From the NCBI RefSeq assembly GCF_023556315.2, contig NZ_CP116221.1, positions 3,362,001 through 3,426,000 of the forward strand: a stretch of 64,000 nucleotides of DNA, in the 5' to 3' direction. Source of the stretch: Psychroserpens ponticola (GTDB lineage Bacteria; Bacteroidota; Bacteroidia; Flavobacteriales; Flavobacteriaceae). Of the stretch, positions 8,545 through 16,399 are shown piece by piece. Below the pieces are notes generated by a model. That model did no database searches. It was not told the DNA's origin and was given only the letters and a program-made list of their open reading frames with translations. Both the position numbers and the translations under genes were made by a program. The stretch's first letter is position 1. Each line of letters begins with the position of its first letter.

Positions 8545-8847
8545 TTAAGCAGCTGTTGTTGTTGTTGTTGTTTGCTTTTCTTTAGTTTTGAAATGATTAA
8601 ATACCTCCTTGCATCCTAAACCAATAATTGACAAACGTTTTTGTTTTACGATTGATTCATTATGTAATTGAGCAATTGCATTTACACCATATCTATCGAT
8701 ACTTTTTAAATTTTCGATACTAATCGTGATTGCATCTGCTTTTTCAAAAACGTTTCTGAATTTACTTTTAAACAAATAAATGTTGTGTCTATCTAAAGCT
8801 CCTTTTACTGTAAAAAAGTTATTTAAGTTTGTAATTTCTAAGTCCAT
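8545..8847 (-). CDS. STAS domain protein (anti-sigma antagonist-like)
   Basis: A 100-residue single STAS domain, the fold of SpoIIAA-type anti-sigma-factor antagonists: strand-helix pattern FFTVKGALDRHN, then ITISIENLKSIDRYGVNAIAQLH, then LSIIGLGCKEVFNHF. In SpoIIAA the phosphorylated serine sits in a D-S-x-G turn; here the turn reads DRYG, so the usual phosphorylation site is missing. No anti-sigma kinase gene is adjacent. The tail is six threonines from a short ACA repeat. It may act as a non-switching binding module; its partner is unknown. Confidence 0.75.
   Translation of the reverse strand: MDLEITNLNNFFTVKGALDRHNIYLFKSKFRNVFEKADAITISIENLKSIDRYGVNAIAQLHNESIVKQKRLSIIGLGCKEVFNHFKTKEKQTTTTTTAA
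8554..8571. repeat. (GTT)6 microsatellite
   Basis: Six GTT units (ACA on the coding strand) encode the polythreonine tail of the STAS protein just before its stop. A tract of this kind can change length by slippage. Confidence 0.7.
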
Positions 8848-9033
8848 AATAATAGTATTTTGAGGTTAATTTCATTGTAAATTTTGGCGCTAAATCAATG
8901 ATTTCTAACATCAATATCCAAAATTACAAACAACTTATGCTATATTTTCGACTAAATGTATAATTGGTAAGATTAGATTTATGAATGGGATTTTTTATCC
9001 GATAAAACACACGAATACAGTTCTTAAAAAGAT

Positions 9034-10767
9034 TTAATCTGTAGTCGTTTTTTTGATATAATTGTTAATTCTATCCTCTAAAATTGAAAGAGTAACTGTT
9101 CCTTGATTTAAAACCACATCGTGAAACTCTCTAATATCAAACTTAGGACCTAATGTCATTTCTGCCTTTTTTCGAAGCTCTCTAATTTTAAGTTCACCAA
9201 TTTTATAAGATAATGCTTGTCCTGGCCATGAAATATAACGATCAGTTTCAGTATTAATTTCATGAATTGATAATGCTGTGTTTGAAGCCATATAATCTAC
9301 AACCTGTTTACGTGTCCATCCTTTAGCATGAATGCCTGTATCAACCACTAATCTGCAAGCTCTCCACATTTCATACGTAAGCTTACCAAACTGTTCATAA
9401 GGTGTCGTGTACATTCCCATTTCTTCTGCTAAAAACTCACAATATAAACCCCAACCTTCACCATAAGCAGACAGATACATGTTTTTTCTAAATCTAGGAA
9501 TACTATCACCTAACTCATTATTTAAACTCCCTTGTAAATGATGTCCAGGAACAGCTTCATGAACTGTTAAAGAAGGCATTGTATATAAGGTTCTACTTGG
9601 TAAATTATAAGTATTTACCCAATAGTAGCCAGGATCTGTACTTTCTTTAGATGTGCCAATATAGCGACCTGTTGTATATTTTGGCGCAATAGCATCAGGA
9701 ACAGGAGCAACTCCATAAGGTTTACGAGGTAATGTTTTAAAAAAACGAGGTAATTGTGCATCTGCACGTTTTGCCATATCACGAGCAATCATTAATAATT
9801 GTTCAGGCGTTTCAGCATAAAATTGTTTATCTGTTCTTAGAAAATGGAAAAAATCTTCAAAGCTACCTTTAAAATCTAAATCACTAATAATCGTTTCCAT
9901 TTCAGCTTTTATACGAGCGACTTCTTTAAGTCCAATGTGATGAATATCATCCGCAGAATATTGTGTGCTTGTGGTATAATAATTAATTCTATTTTGATAA
10001 TAAGCGTTTCCATTTGGTGTTTCTGAAACTCCTAGAGTTGTTCTTGTCTTCGGAAAATATTCTGTTTCAAAGAATGTTTTAATGCGACTAAATTGAGGTG
10101 TAACACTAGTTTCAATAGCTTTTTTTGCAGCAGTTAAAACAGAATCTTTCTGAATTTCAGTCAGTTCATTAGGAAGGTTTTTAAATGGCGAATAGTAAAA
10201 ACTATCTTTAAAATTAGCGACGATATGTGTATCATAAGTCGATTCATAACCTTCAAAAATAACTCTTGGCTGAGACACACCTTTTTTTAAACCTTCACGT
10301 AAATGCACTAAGTTTTGATTCACAAACTCAGGAATTGCATTTAGTTTTTTTAGGTATTCTCGAACTTGCCAATAATTGGTTAATGGTCTAACTTCATACG
10401 TTAAATTCGTATGAAATCCTGAATCAGACAATAACGGATTCAAATACCCTTCAAACTCATAATAATCAATTTGATCCTGTAACACAAAATTTAAAAGTGT
10501 TAACGAAATTTGTTCCGTTTCAGTTAACGTTTTAGATTCAATTTTAGAAAGTTCATCCAACGTTGTTTGGGCAAATTCAGCTTCAGATTTGTAATAAGCT
10601 TTCGAATAATCACCTAAAGGATATTCATTTCTGTCATACCCTTTGTGATCTTGATAATTGTCAATTATAGCTTGTAATGCTTCCGAAGACGACTCTTTTT
10701 CTGAGGCTTCTTGAAATGAAAACAAACTAAAAAAAGCAATAATTATTAAAGGTTTAAAATTCGACAT
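9034..10767 (-). CDS. DUF885 family secreted putative peptidase
   Basis: A 577-residue protein of the DUF885 family, thought to be zinc-dependent hydrolases because of a thermolysin-like helix; here it is HEAVPGHHLQ. It starts with a hydrophobic export signal (LIIIAFFSLFSFQ) without a lipobox cysteine, so it is probably periplasmic. The all-helical body typical of the family is complete. It is the last gene of an apparent minus-strand operon with the PhnA-like and DUF1272 genes (gaps of 4 bases), though no shared pathway is evident. The substrate is unknown. Confidence 0.88.
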   Translation of the reverse strand: MSNFKPLIIIAFFSLFSFQEASEKESSSEALQAIIDNYQDHKGYDRNEYPLGDYSKAYYKSEAEFAQTTLDELSKIESKTLTETEQISLTLLNFVLQDQIDYYEFEGYLNPLLSDSGFHTNLTYEVRPLTNYWQVREYLKKLNAIPEFVNQNLVHLREGLKKGVSQPRVIFEGYESTYDTHIVANFKDSFYYSPFKNLPNELTEIQKDSVLTAAKKAIETSVTPQFSRIKTFFETEYFPKTRTTLGVSETPNGNAYYQNRINYYTTSTQYSADDIHHIGLKEVARIKAEMETIISDLDFKGSFEDFFHFLRTDKQFYAETPEQLLMIARDMAKRADAQLPRFFKTLPRKPYGVAPVPDAIAPKYTTGRYIGTSKESTDPGYYWVNTYNLPSRTLYTMPSLTVHEAVPGHHLQGSLNNELGDSIPRFRKNMYLSAYGEGWGLYCEFLAEEMGMYTTPYEQFGKLTYEMWRACRLVVDTGIHAKGWTRKQVVDYMASNTALSIHEINTETDRYISWPGQALSYKIGELKIRELRKKAEMTLGPKFDIREFHDVVLNQGTVTLSILEDRINNYIKKTTTD

Positions 10768-10771
10768 AAGT

Positions 10772-11038
10772 TTAGTTTTTATTTAAACGTTCTTGATGCT
10801 TTTTAAGGTCAACAGGTTTGTAGACAATAGTTGTCGAAACCGGATATTTTTCCAACAAATGTTCAGGACGAACAGGACGTTTTTCAAAATCTCCTCCACA
10901 ATTTGGACAGACTTGCTCTAAAACCGAATCTACACAATCCTTACAAAATGTACATTCAAATGTACAAATCATAGCCTCCTTAGAATCGAAAGACAATGCT
11001 TTGTTACAGTTTTCACAGGTTGGTCTTACCTCAAGCAT
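10772..11038 (-). CDS. DUF1272 family small zinc-ribbon protein
   Basis: An 88-residue protein of the DUF1272 family. Cysteine pairs CENCNKAL, CTFECTFCKDC and CPNCGGDF form a RING-like or zinc-ribbon arrangement over the first ~55 residues, followed by the conserved RPVRP and a basic tail. Function is unknown. It sits between the PhnA-like gene (4-base gap) and the DUF885 gene (4-base gap), so it is probably co-transcribed. The annotation rests on the cysteine spacing and the ELRP/EVRPxCE-type N-terminus. Confidence 0.85.
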   Translation of the reverse strand: MLEVRPTCENCNKALSFDSKEAMICTFECTFCKDCVDSVLEQVCPNCGGDFEKRPVRPEHLLEKYPVSTTIVYKPVDLKKHQERLNKN

Positions 11039-11042
11039 GGCA

Positions 11043-11621
11043 TTATATTTTCTTCACGAAATCGGTTATAATAACGGTTAGTGTAGGACCAACTTTACCT
11101 TCAATATACTTTTCGTTTTCGTGGTCTAATCTAATGTTTCTAACTGCAGTTCCTTGCTTTGCAACCAAACTAGATCCTTTCACTTTTAAATCTTTAATAA
11201 GCACTACCGAATCTCCTACTTGTAGCACAACACCATTTACATCTCTATGAATTAGTTGCTCTGGATCTGCTTCACCTTCTCCTGTCGCTTTAGCAAACTC
11301 TAAAACCTCGTCTTCCATATACATCATATCTAACAAATCTTGAGGCCAACCTTCACTTCTCAATCTAGATAACATCCTCCAAGCAGTAACTTGAACAGCT
11401 TGATGTTCGCTCCACATACTATCATTTAAGCATCTCCAATGGTTTGCATCTGTTGTTTCTGGATCTTCAATCTGACTCGTACAGGTTTTACATGCTAATA
11501 TTGACCTATTCAAACTCACTTCTTTTACAGGTGCAAGTGTATAAACTGCTAAATGCTCATTATTACCACATAATTCACATTTACTTTCTGCTCTCTTATT
11601 TAATTCTCTTTCTAAACTCAT
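11043..11621 (-). CDS. PhnA/YjdM-like zinc-ribbon protein
   Basis: A 192-residue protein with an N-terminal zinc ribbon (CELCGNNEHLAVYTLAP and CKTCTSQIE), a middle helical segment, and a C-terminal ~70-residue SH3-like PhnA domain (RDVNGVVLQVGDSVVLIKDLKVKGS, split by the usual Gly-Asp-Ser-Val turn). Despite the name, PhnA/YjdM proteins are not established enzymes of phosphonate breakdown, so no catalytic role is claimed. It is the first gene of the operon with DUF1272 and DUF885, and a -7 box lies 19 bases upstream. Confidence 0.88.
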   Translation of the reverse strand: MSLERELNKRAESKCELCGNNEHLAVYTLAPVKEVSLNRSILACKTCTSQIEDPETTDANHWRCLNDSMWSEHQAVQVTAWRMLSRLRSEGWPQDLLDMMYMEDEVLEFAKATGEGEADPEQLIHRDVNGVVLQVGDSVVLIKDLKVKGSSLVAKQGTAVRNIRLDHENEKYIEGKVGPTLTVIITDFVKKI

Positions 11622-11639
11622 TGTTATATTTTATAATTC

Positions 11640-11647
11640 AAAAGTAC
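11640..11647 (-). promoter_or_regulatory. -7 box upstream of the PhnA-like gene
   Basis: Minus-strand TACTTTTG fits TAnnTTTG and ends 19 bases before the start codon at 11621. It would drive the PhnA-DUF1272-DUF885 operon. Confidence 0.5.
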
Positions 11648-11652
11648 AGTTA

Positions 11653-12015
11653 TTATTTTAAGGTTTCTCTCATTTTTTTAGTCATGCCTTTAACAACCAT
11701 ATCGTAGGAATGATCAATTAGTTCACAAATAAATTTCGGTTGTAATTCGCTAGTATGAATGTACACACTATTCCATTGTAGTTTATGCATGTGATAGCCT
11801 GGTTTTACACTTTCATATTCTGCTCTTAGTTCTTGAGCATATTCTGGGTCACATTTTAAGTTGATAAATCCTTTACCATTTTCCCAACGTTTTAATGAGG
11901 CTAATGCAAACATTTTTCCTAAGACTTTAAATACCAACGTATCTTGGTCAAAAGGAAAATGTTCTGTTACTGCTTTTTTTTTCATGCAGTAGTTTCTGTA
12001 GTCTTCAATATTCAT
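11653..12015 (-). CDS. MmcQ/YjbR family DNA-binding-like protein
   Basis: A 120-residue protein of the YjbR (CyaY-like fold) family: MNIEDYRNYCMKKKAVTEHF at the start, then FPFDQDTLVFKVLGKMFAL, a Lys-Cys-Asp-Pro turn, and the closing HSYDMVVKGMTKK. I chose the ATG at 12015 because it is where family members begin. An in-frame ATG at 12066 would overlap the upstream GNAT stop by ATGA and add 17 unusual residues, so coupling from that start cannot be excluded. It is third in a minus-strand run after DUF4230 and GNAT. Function is poorly known. Confidence 0.85.
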   Translation of the reverse strand: MNIEDYRNYCMKKKAVTEHFPFDQDTLVFKVLGKMFALASLKRWENGKGFINLKCDPEYAQELRAEYESVKPGYHMHKLQWNSVYIHTSELQPKFICELIDHSYDMVVKGMTKKMRETLK

Positions 12016-12062
12016 TCTTCTTATTATTATGGATTCTGCATCAAATGTGGAATGATAAAAAT

Positions 12063-12464
12063 TCATTTCAAAATGCGTTCCATTACTTTTTCTGGATGTC
12101 GCAATTCACTATATCCAAATTGGCTATATAGTTTATGTGCATCTGATGTTTTTAACATCCAAACTTTACACGATTGCAACAATGGTTCTTCATTTACCGC
12201 TTTCATTAACTGTTTGGAATATCCTTTTCCTCTATGCTCTGGAAGAATAAACACATCCATTAAGTAGGCAAAAACCACATAATCTGTGGCAATACGTGCA
12301 AATCCAATTTGCATATTTTCTAAAAAGACTCCAAAACATAAACAATGGTCAATTGATGTTTTAACTTCATCTATTGTTCGACCTTTTGCCCAATAGGTTT
12401 CAGTCAAAAACTCATGAATTAAATTAACATCTAAACGCGATTTATCTTTTGAGATTTCAATCAC
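12063..12464 (-). CDS. GNAT family N-acetyltransferase
   Basis: A 133-residue single-domain acetyltransferase using acetyl-CoA. The acetyl-CoA loop is visible as LPEHRGKGYSKQLM (the Q/RxxGxG/A motif), preceded by the strands YVVFAYLMDVFIL and followed by CKVWMLKTSDAHKLYSQFGY. It resembles the subgroup with a C-terminal HPEKVMER motif. The start overlaps the DUF4230 stop by 4 bases (ATGA), a sign of translational coupling. The acceptor substrate cannot be told from sequence. Confidence 0.9.
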   Translation of the reverse strand: MIEISKDKSRLDVNLIHEFLTETYWAKGRTIDEVKTSIDHCLCFGVFLENMQIGFARIATDYVVFAYLMDVFILPEHRGKGYSKQLMKAVNEEPLLQSCKVWMLKTSDAHKLYSQFGYSELRHPEKVMERILK

Positions 12465-13072
12465 TCTTGAAGGTTTTTAGGTGTTTTATCTTCTATCTTT
12501 AAAGCTGAATAATCCAGTTTCCAACCAATGGTCTCAACAATGGTTTCAATAAGTAACACCGAATCTAACGCTTCTTTTTTAGCAATTTCGTACAAACCAC
12601 TTTCTGGAACTTTATTCATGATATGAAGCTTAGCCTCATTGTGTAATTCGGTTAAATCTGAAGCTTCAAATTTATTAAACATGCCATCAGACTTATCGTA
12701 ATAATTTAAATCGGTTTCAATAGATAATACTTCAGGCTGTGGAAAATGAAAAAGCTTAACTGTTTTAGTTTTTATATCAGACTCTAACTGAATCTTAGAC
12801 AAATCAAAACCTACATGTGCTTTTGCATTGATGACTACTAATGCTTTTTTACGACTAGTTACTAGTTTCAAAAAACGTTCTTTTACGTCTTCGTAATGAT
12901 AAATCTCAGCAAAATCGCCTTCAACAGTAATAAATTTACAAACTTTCTTAATCTTATCTAGCAAGATCACAGATTGGGAATTGGTTCGTTTTTTTAAACT
13001 GAATTGTTTAATCAAAGTAACAATACCTAAGGTTACTAAGATGCTTATTATAATTATAAAAAATGTTTCCAT
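12461..13072 (-). CDS. DUF4230 family membrane-anchored protein
   Basis: A 203-residue protein with one N-terminal membrane helix (FFIIIISILVTLGIVTLI) and a DUF4230 domain: FAEIYHYEDVKE, KKALVVINAKAHVGFDLSKI and a long amphipathic C-terminal helix. I start at the second Met (13072) because it sits directly before the membrane helix; the ATG at 13090 adds six polar residues. The function is unknown. It leads a unit with the GNAT and YjbR genes. One copy of the 12-base-core hairpin repeat lies 24 bases upstream. Confidence 0.85.
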   Translation of the reverse strand: METFFIIIISILVTLGIVTLIKQFSLKKRTNSQSVILLDKIKKVCKFITVEGDFAEIYHYEDVKERFLKLVTSRKKALVVINAKAHVGFDLSKIQLESDIKTKTVKLFHFPQPEVLSIETDLNYYDKSDGMFNKFEASDLTELHNEAKLHIMNKVPESGLYEIAKKEALDSVLLIETIVETIGWKLDYSALKIEDKTPKNLQE

Positions 13073-13095
13073 ATGTAATTTTTCTGTCATAATAG

Positions 13096-13117
13096 ACTTC
13101 TCGACTGCGCTCGAAGT
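13096..13117 (+). repeat. Dispersed hairpin repeat, copy 1
   Basis: Arms ACTTC and GAAGT flank the invariant core TCGACTGCGCTC, followed by GACA. It lies between the cyclase and DUF4230 genes. Other copies are at 14712, 31787 (minus) and 32693; their arms differ but always stay complementary. Confidence 0.75.
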
Positions 13118-13133
13118 GACAGAGTTATTTGAT

Positions 13134-13883
13134 TTATTCTAATACTTTAAATAAAATAGGCTTACTTGGTGTGGCATCATTTTCAAATGGAGCGATTTGC
13201 AAATTCAATAGATACTCACCATCATCTACATTATTTGGAACGTATATAAACTCGGTTATCGTACAATCCTTCCGAAGCTTTCCATTATAATTCCAAAAGG
13301 CTTTATGTGCTTTGAGTTCGCCTTCATCTTCTTCTTTATCAACACTTGGCAAATCAATTAACAAATGTTTGATGCCTTTACTCACCAAATACTGAACGGC
13401 ATCTTCATGTAAATATGTCCAATTGGTTTTAGAATATTGCTTAGACAATTTATCTTTCATGTTTGGCATTGTTCTTATTACAATCGCATCACGTTTTTTA
13501 TTACCTAAAGCAAACTGCAATTGTGTTTTAGAAATTACTGTGTCTTCACCTTCTTGTTCAGGAGCAACAGTAACAACTTCTGCTAAAAAGAAAAACTGTT
13601 TTAAGTTTTTGTTTACCGAATGAAATTCTTTTGTAATATGACCTACACATTCGGTATGTGTACCATGTGCATGCGGATTAAACTGAATGTTATTAAAATT
13701 GACAAATGCACCTTCAGAAACTTTCCCTATCCAACCATCTAATTCAACGGGTTCTATTTTTGGCTCATCAATATACCATGCGTTCACATTAGATTTTGAA
13801 GCTCTCATTGGAATTGAAATATCCAACGGTTTTGATAAATCTATTTGTAATTTTCTAGAATTGTATTGTATTGTTGTAATCAA
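13134..13883 (-). CDS. Cyclase family protein (kynurenine formamidase-like metal hydrolase)
   Basis: A 249-residue member of the cyclase (KynB-like) amidohydrolase family. The metal-binding motif is HAHGTHTECVGH (HxGTHxD-type, with Glu in place of Asp), and the later segments AIVIRTMPN, KHLLIDLPSVDKEEDEG and HKAFW match the family's second metal site. KynB hydrolyses N-formylkynurenine, but no tryptophan-degradation genes are near, so the substrate is open. Its start overlaps the hemW stop by 4 bases (ATGA), so the two are coupled. Confidence 0.85.
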   Translation of the reverse strand: MITTIQYNSRKLQIDLSKPLDISIPMRASKSNVNAWYIDEPKIEPVELDGWIGKVSEGAFVNFNNIQFNPHAHGTHTECVGHITKEFHSVNKNLKQFFFLAEVVTVAPEQEGEDTVISKTQLQFALGNKKRDAIVIRTMPNMKDKLSKQYSKTNWTYLHEDAVQYLVSKGIKHLLIDLPSVDKEEDEGELKAHKAFWNYNGKLRKDCTITEFIYVPNNVDDGEYLLNLQIAPFENDATPSKPILFKVLE

Positions 13884-15055
13884 GATTCATTAAGTTTAAA
13901 CAGTTCTGAAGCAATTCCATCACAGAGAAATTGTCCCTTTTTCGTAACTTTCAAATGTCCATCATCAATATACAATAAATGTTGGTGTATAAAAATTTTG
14001 GATTGTTCAATTAAGTAATCCTTAAAAACTATGCCAAAGTCATTTTCTACTTTATGAAATGAAATTCCCCAAATCGTACGCAAACCTGTCATTACATATT
14101 CGTTGTATTGATCTATAATGGTTAAAGTCTCTGTTTCTATTGGAAGTATTTTACTTTGAATAGCCTTAATGTATTTTGAATTATTACGCACATTCCAACC
14201 ACGTTCTTTTCCGTTAAACGAATGCGCTGAAGGCCCAATGCCTATATAAGATTTCCCTTGCCAATAGGCTGAATTATTTTTACTGAAGTAACCGTCTTTT
14301 CCGAAGTTAGACAATTCATAATGCACAAAACCTGAAGCTTCCAAAATATCTTTTAACATATGAAATTGCTCATGTGCTTGATTATCATCTACATTCTCAA
14401 TGAGTCCTTTTTTTATAAAACTAGCCAATGCCGTTTTTGGCTCAACAGTAAGTGCATAACTTGAAATATGCGGAATGTTATAGGACAATGCCGTTTCTAT
14501 ATTTTGTTTCCAATGGTCATTACTCAAACCTGGAATTCCATAAATTAAATCAACTGAAATATTATCGAAGTATTGTGTCGCTTCTTCTAAACAACTTTTT
14601 GCTTCTTCAGCATTATGAGCACGATTCATGAGCTTTAAATCCGACTCGAAAAAAGATTGGATTCCTATTGATAAGCGGTTGATTCCAATGCTTCTATAGT
14701 CTTCAAAAACAGTTCTCGACTGCGCTCGAACAGACAAATTCTGATTTGATTGCGCTTTTATTAAATCATCAGGATTGGCTTCGAGTGTAATTTCAGGATT
14801 TGAAACCACGTCATAAGCACTATATACCGCATCGATTAAGAACTGAAGCTCTTTAATTGTTAATACACTTGGTGTTCCACCACCAAAATAAATAGTTTGA
14901 ACTGTCGTGTTTTTAAATTCTTCTTTTCTAAATTGAATTTCATTAGCCAAAGCAACAACCATTTCATCTCGTTTCTTCAAACTTGTTGAAAAATGAAAAT
15001 CACAATAGTGACACGCTTGTTTGCAAAATGGTATGTGAATGTAAATGCCTGACAT
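13880..15055 (-). CDS. hemW: HemW, radical SAM heme chaperone, with an in-frame insert
   Basis: Radical SAM protein of the HemW (HemN-like) family, which carries heme to acceptor proteins rather than oxidising coproporphyrinogen. The iron-sulfur motif CKQACHYCDF is at residues ~11-20, then YFGGGTPS, EANPDDL, INRLSIGIQSF and DLIYGIPG. The 391 residues are slightly long. Between EANPDDL and INRLSIG there are about 26 residues, where family members usually have about a dozen; the surplus is encoded by a palindromic repeat (14712-14731) and flanking bases. The frame is intact, so the protein is probably made. The gene overlaps the cyclase gene. Confidence 0.92.
   Translation of the reverse strand: MSGIYIHIPFCKQACHYCDFHFSTSLKKRDEMVVALANEIQFRKEEFKNTTVQTIYFGGGTPSVLTIKELQFLIDAVYSAYDVVSNPEITLEANPDDLIKAQSNQNLSVRAQSRTVFEDYRSIGINRLSIGIQSFFESDLKLMNRAHNAEEAKSCLEEATQYFDNISVDLIYGIPGLSNDHWKQNIETALSYNIPHISSYALTVEPKTALASFIKKGLIENVDDNQAHEQFHMLKDILEASGFVHYELSNFGKDGYFSKNNSAYWQGKSYIGIGPSAHSFNGKERGWNVRNNSKYIKAIQSKILPIETETLTIIDQYNEYVMTGLRTIWGISFHKVENDFGIVFKDYLIEQSKIFIHQHLLYIDDGHLKVTKKGQFLCDGIASELFKLNES
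14712..14731 (+). repeat. Dispersed hairpin repeat, copy 2, inside hemW
   Basis: GTTC and GAAC flank the invariant core TCGACTGCGCTC. It lies in the hemW coding region and is translated in the reverse direction as part of an insert containing SVRAQSRTVF. Confidence 0.75.
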
Positions 15056-15104
15056 TAATTTTAATATTTGCTAAAAAATAAATCTTTCAAATTCATAAAA
15101 ATAA

Positions 15105-15125
15105 ATTCCGCATCAAGTGCGGAAT
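15105..15125. repeat. Palindromic element between ruvC and hemW
   Basis: ATTCCGCA and TGCGGAAT form a perfect 8-bp stem around TCAAG. It has no T run, so it is more likely a short palindromic repeat than a terminator. No second copy with this stem was noticed in the window. Confidence 0.5.
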
Positions 15126-15167
15126 AACAAACCAACGGTTAAACGAATAAACAGTTAAACAATTTTT

Positions 15168-15722
15168 CTACTTTTTCACACGATCTTCATTCTGCTTTAC
15201 AAAACTTGCCCAACCAGAATAACTTTTACCAACTTCAATACGACCTTCATTATAAAAATGACAAACTGCTGCAGCCAAACCATCCATAGAATCTAAATTT
15301 TTAGGCAAGGTTTTTAAACCTAACATACTTTGAAGCATTTTGGCCACTTGCTCTTTGCTGGCATTTCCGTTTCCTGTAATTGCCATTTTAATTTTTTTAG
15401 GCGCATACTCTGTAATTGGAACTTCGCGAGATAAACCAGCTGCCATTGCAACACCTTGTGCTCTTCCTAATTTTAACATACTTTGAACGTTCTTACCAAA
15501 GAAAGGTGCTTCAATTGCAATTTCATCAGGATGATGTGTGTCAATCAATTCAATAGTGCGTTCAAAAATGAGTTTTAGCTTGAGGTAATGATCACTATAT
15601 TTTTTCAAATCTAGTTCATTAAGTTGCAGGAATGTCATTTTCTTTCCTTCCACTTTTATGAGTCCGAAACCCATAATTGTTGTACCTGGATCAATACCTA
15701 ATATGATTTTTTCTTTAGCCAT
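15168..15722 (-). CDS. ruvC: RuvC, Holliday junction resolvase
   Basis: Crossover junction endodeoxyribonuclease that cleaves Holliday junctions with RuvAB during recombinational repair. The 184 residues contain the RNase H-like active site: Asp in ILGIDPGTTIMGFG (residue ~10), Glu in EIAIEAPFFG, and the Asp pair in NLDSMDGLAAAVCHF. Length is normal. It ends with 3 bases to the beta-barrel gene upstream on the same strand (15726-16352), so the two may share a transcript, although ruvA and ruvB are not here. Confidence 0.95.
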   Translation of the reverse strand: MAKEKIILGIDPGTTIMGFGLIKVEGKKMTFLQLNELDLKKYSDHYLKLKLIFERTIELIDTHHPDEIAIEAPFFGKNVQSMLKLGRAQGVAMAAGLSREVPITEYAPKKIKMAITGNGNASKEQVAKMLQSMLGLKTLPKNLDSMDGLAAAVCHFYNEGRIEVGKSYSGWASFVKQNEDRVKK

Positions 15723-15725
15723 TAA

Positions 15726-16352
15726 TTAGCAATATTGACATCCACTTAATGAGAATGTGATTCCGAAGGTAATGGTCATCAAATTGCCATTAAATGAACC
15801 AAAGCCTTCTGTTATTGGATCAAAATCACTTCCTAATCCAAGAATATACGACACATCAGTATATAAAGACATGCGTTTACTCATGGCGTAATGAATTTCA
15901 AGACCAGCCATTACATTTAAAAATGACGTCTTATTATTTGCAAAATCACCTAAAGGCTTTACAATACTATAACCTGGTCCTGCATGAGTTACTAAACCAA
16001 TTCGTTCTGGCAAAAACGTAATTGTAGGATCATAGACAAACTGCACATTTATTCTAGTGTAATTTATTTTAAATTCTGGTGATTCGCCATCACTTGAAAA
16101 TCTATTAAACCCAAAATCGAGTTTTGCTCCAAATTGTGGTTTAAACATGCGTTGGAATCCTGCATTAATTGTCGGAAAATTCATTGCCTTTGATTCAAAT
16201 CCTTCAACAAAACCTGATTGAGATGGACTATTTAAACCTAAAGCAATTTGAGCTTTCCATTTGTTGGAATCTCTTTGAGCATATGAAAACATTGTAATCA
16301 ATAAGGTTACAGCTACTATTTTATGCTTTTGAATTTTAAAAATCGAAGTCAT
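15726..16352 (-). CDS. Outer membrane beta-barrel protein, hypothetical
   Basis: A 208-residue exported protein: signal peptide IVAVTLLITMFSYAQ, then alternating short amphipathic strands with Gly turns (WKAQIALGLNSPSQ, FGAKLDFGFNRF, TRINVQFVYDP, FLNVMAGLEIHYAMS) and an aromatic final strand, typical of an 8-stranded OmpX/OmpA-like barrel. It resembles the barrel part of Bacteroidota OmpA-type proteins, but no peptidoglycan-binding domain follows. The last residues are an odd CQYC. It precedes ruvC by 3 bases. No specific function is recognised. Confidence 0.7.
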   Translation of the reverse strand: MTSIFKIQKHKIVAVTLLITMFSYAQRDSNKWKAQIALGLNSPSQSGFVEGFESKAMNFPTINAGFQRMFKPQFGAKLDFGFNRFSSDGESPEFKINYTRINVQFVYDPTITFLPERIGLVTHAGPGYSIVKPLGDFANNKTSFLNVMAGLEIHYAMSKRMSLYTDVSYILGLGSDFDPITEGFGSFNGNLMTITFGITFSLSGCQYC

Positions 16353-16399
16353 GTTATTATAATGGTTTATTTTTACTTGAGAAACTTACATTAAGTGCT

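Noticed and set aside
13423-13893. Plus-strand frames opposite the cyclase gene
   Set aside because: Shadows of the coding strand, with no independent features.
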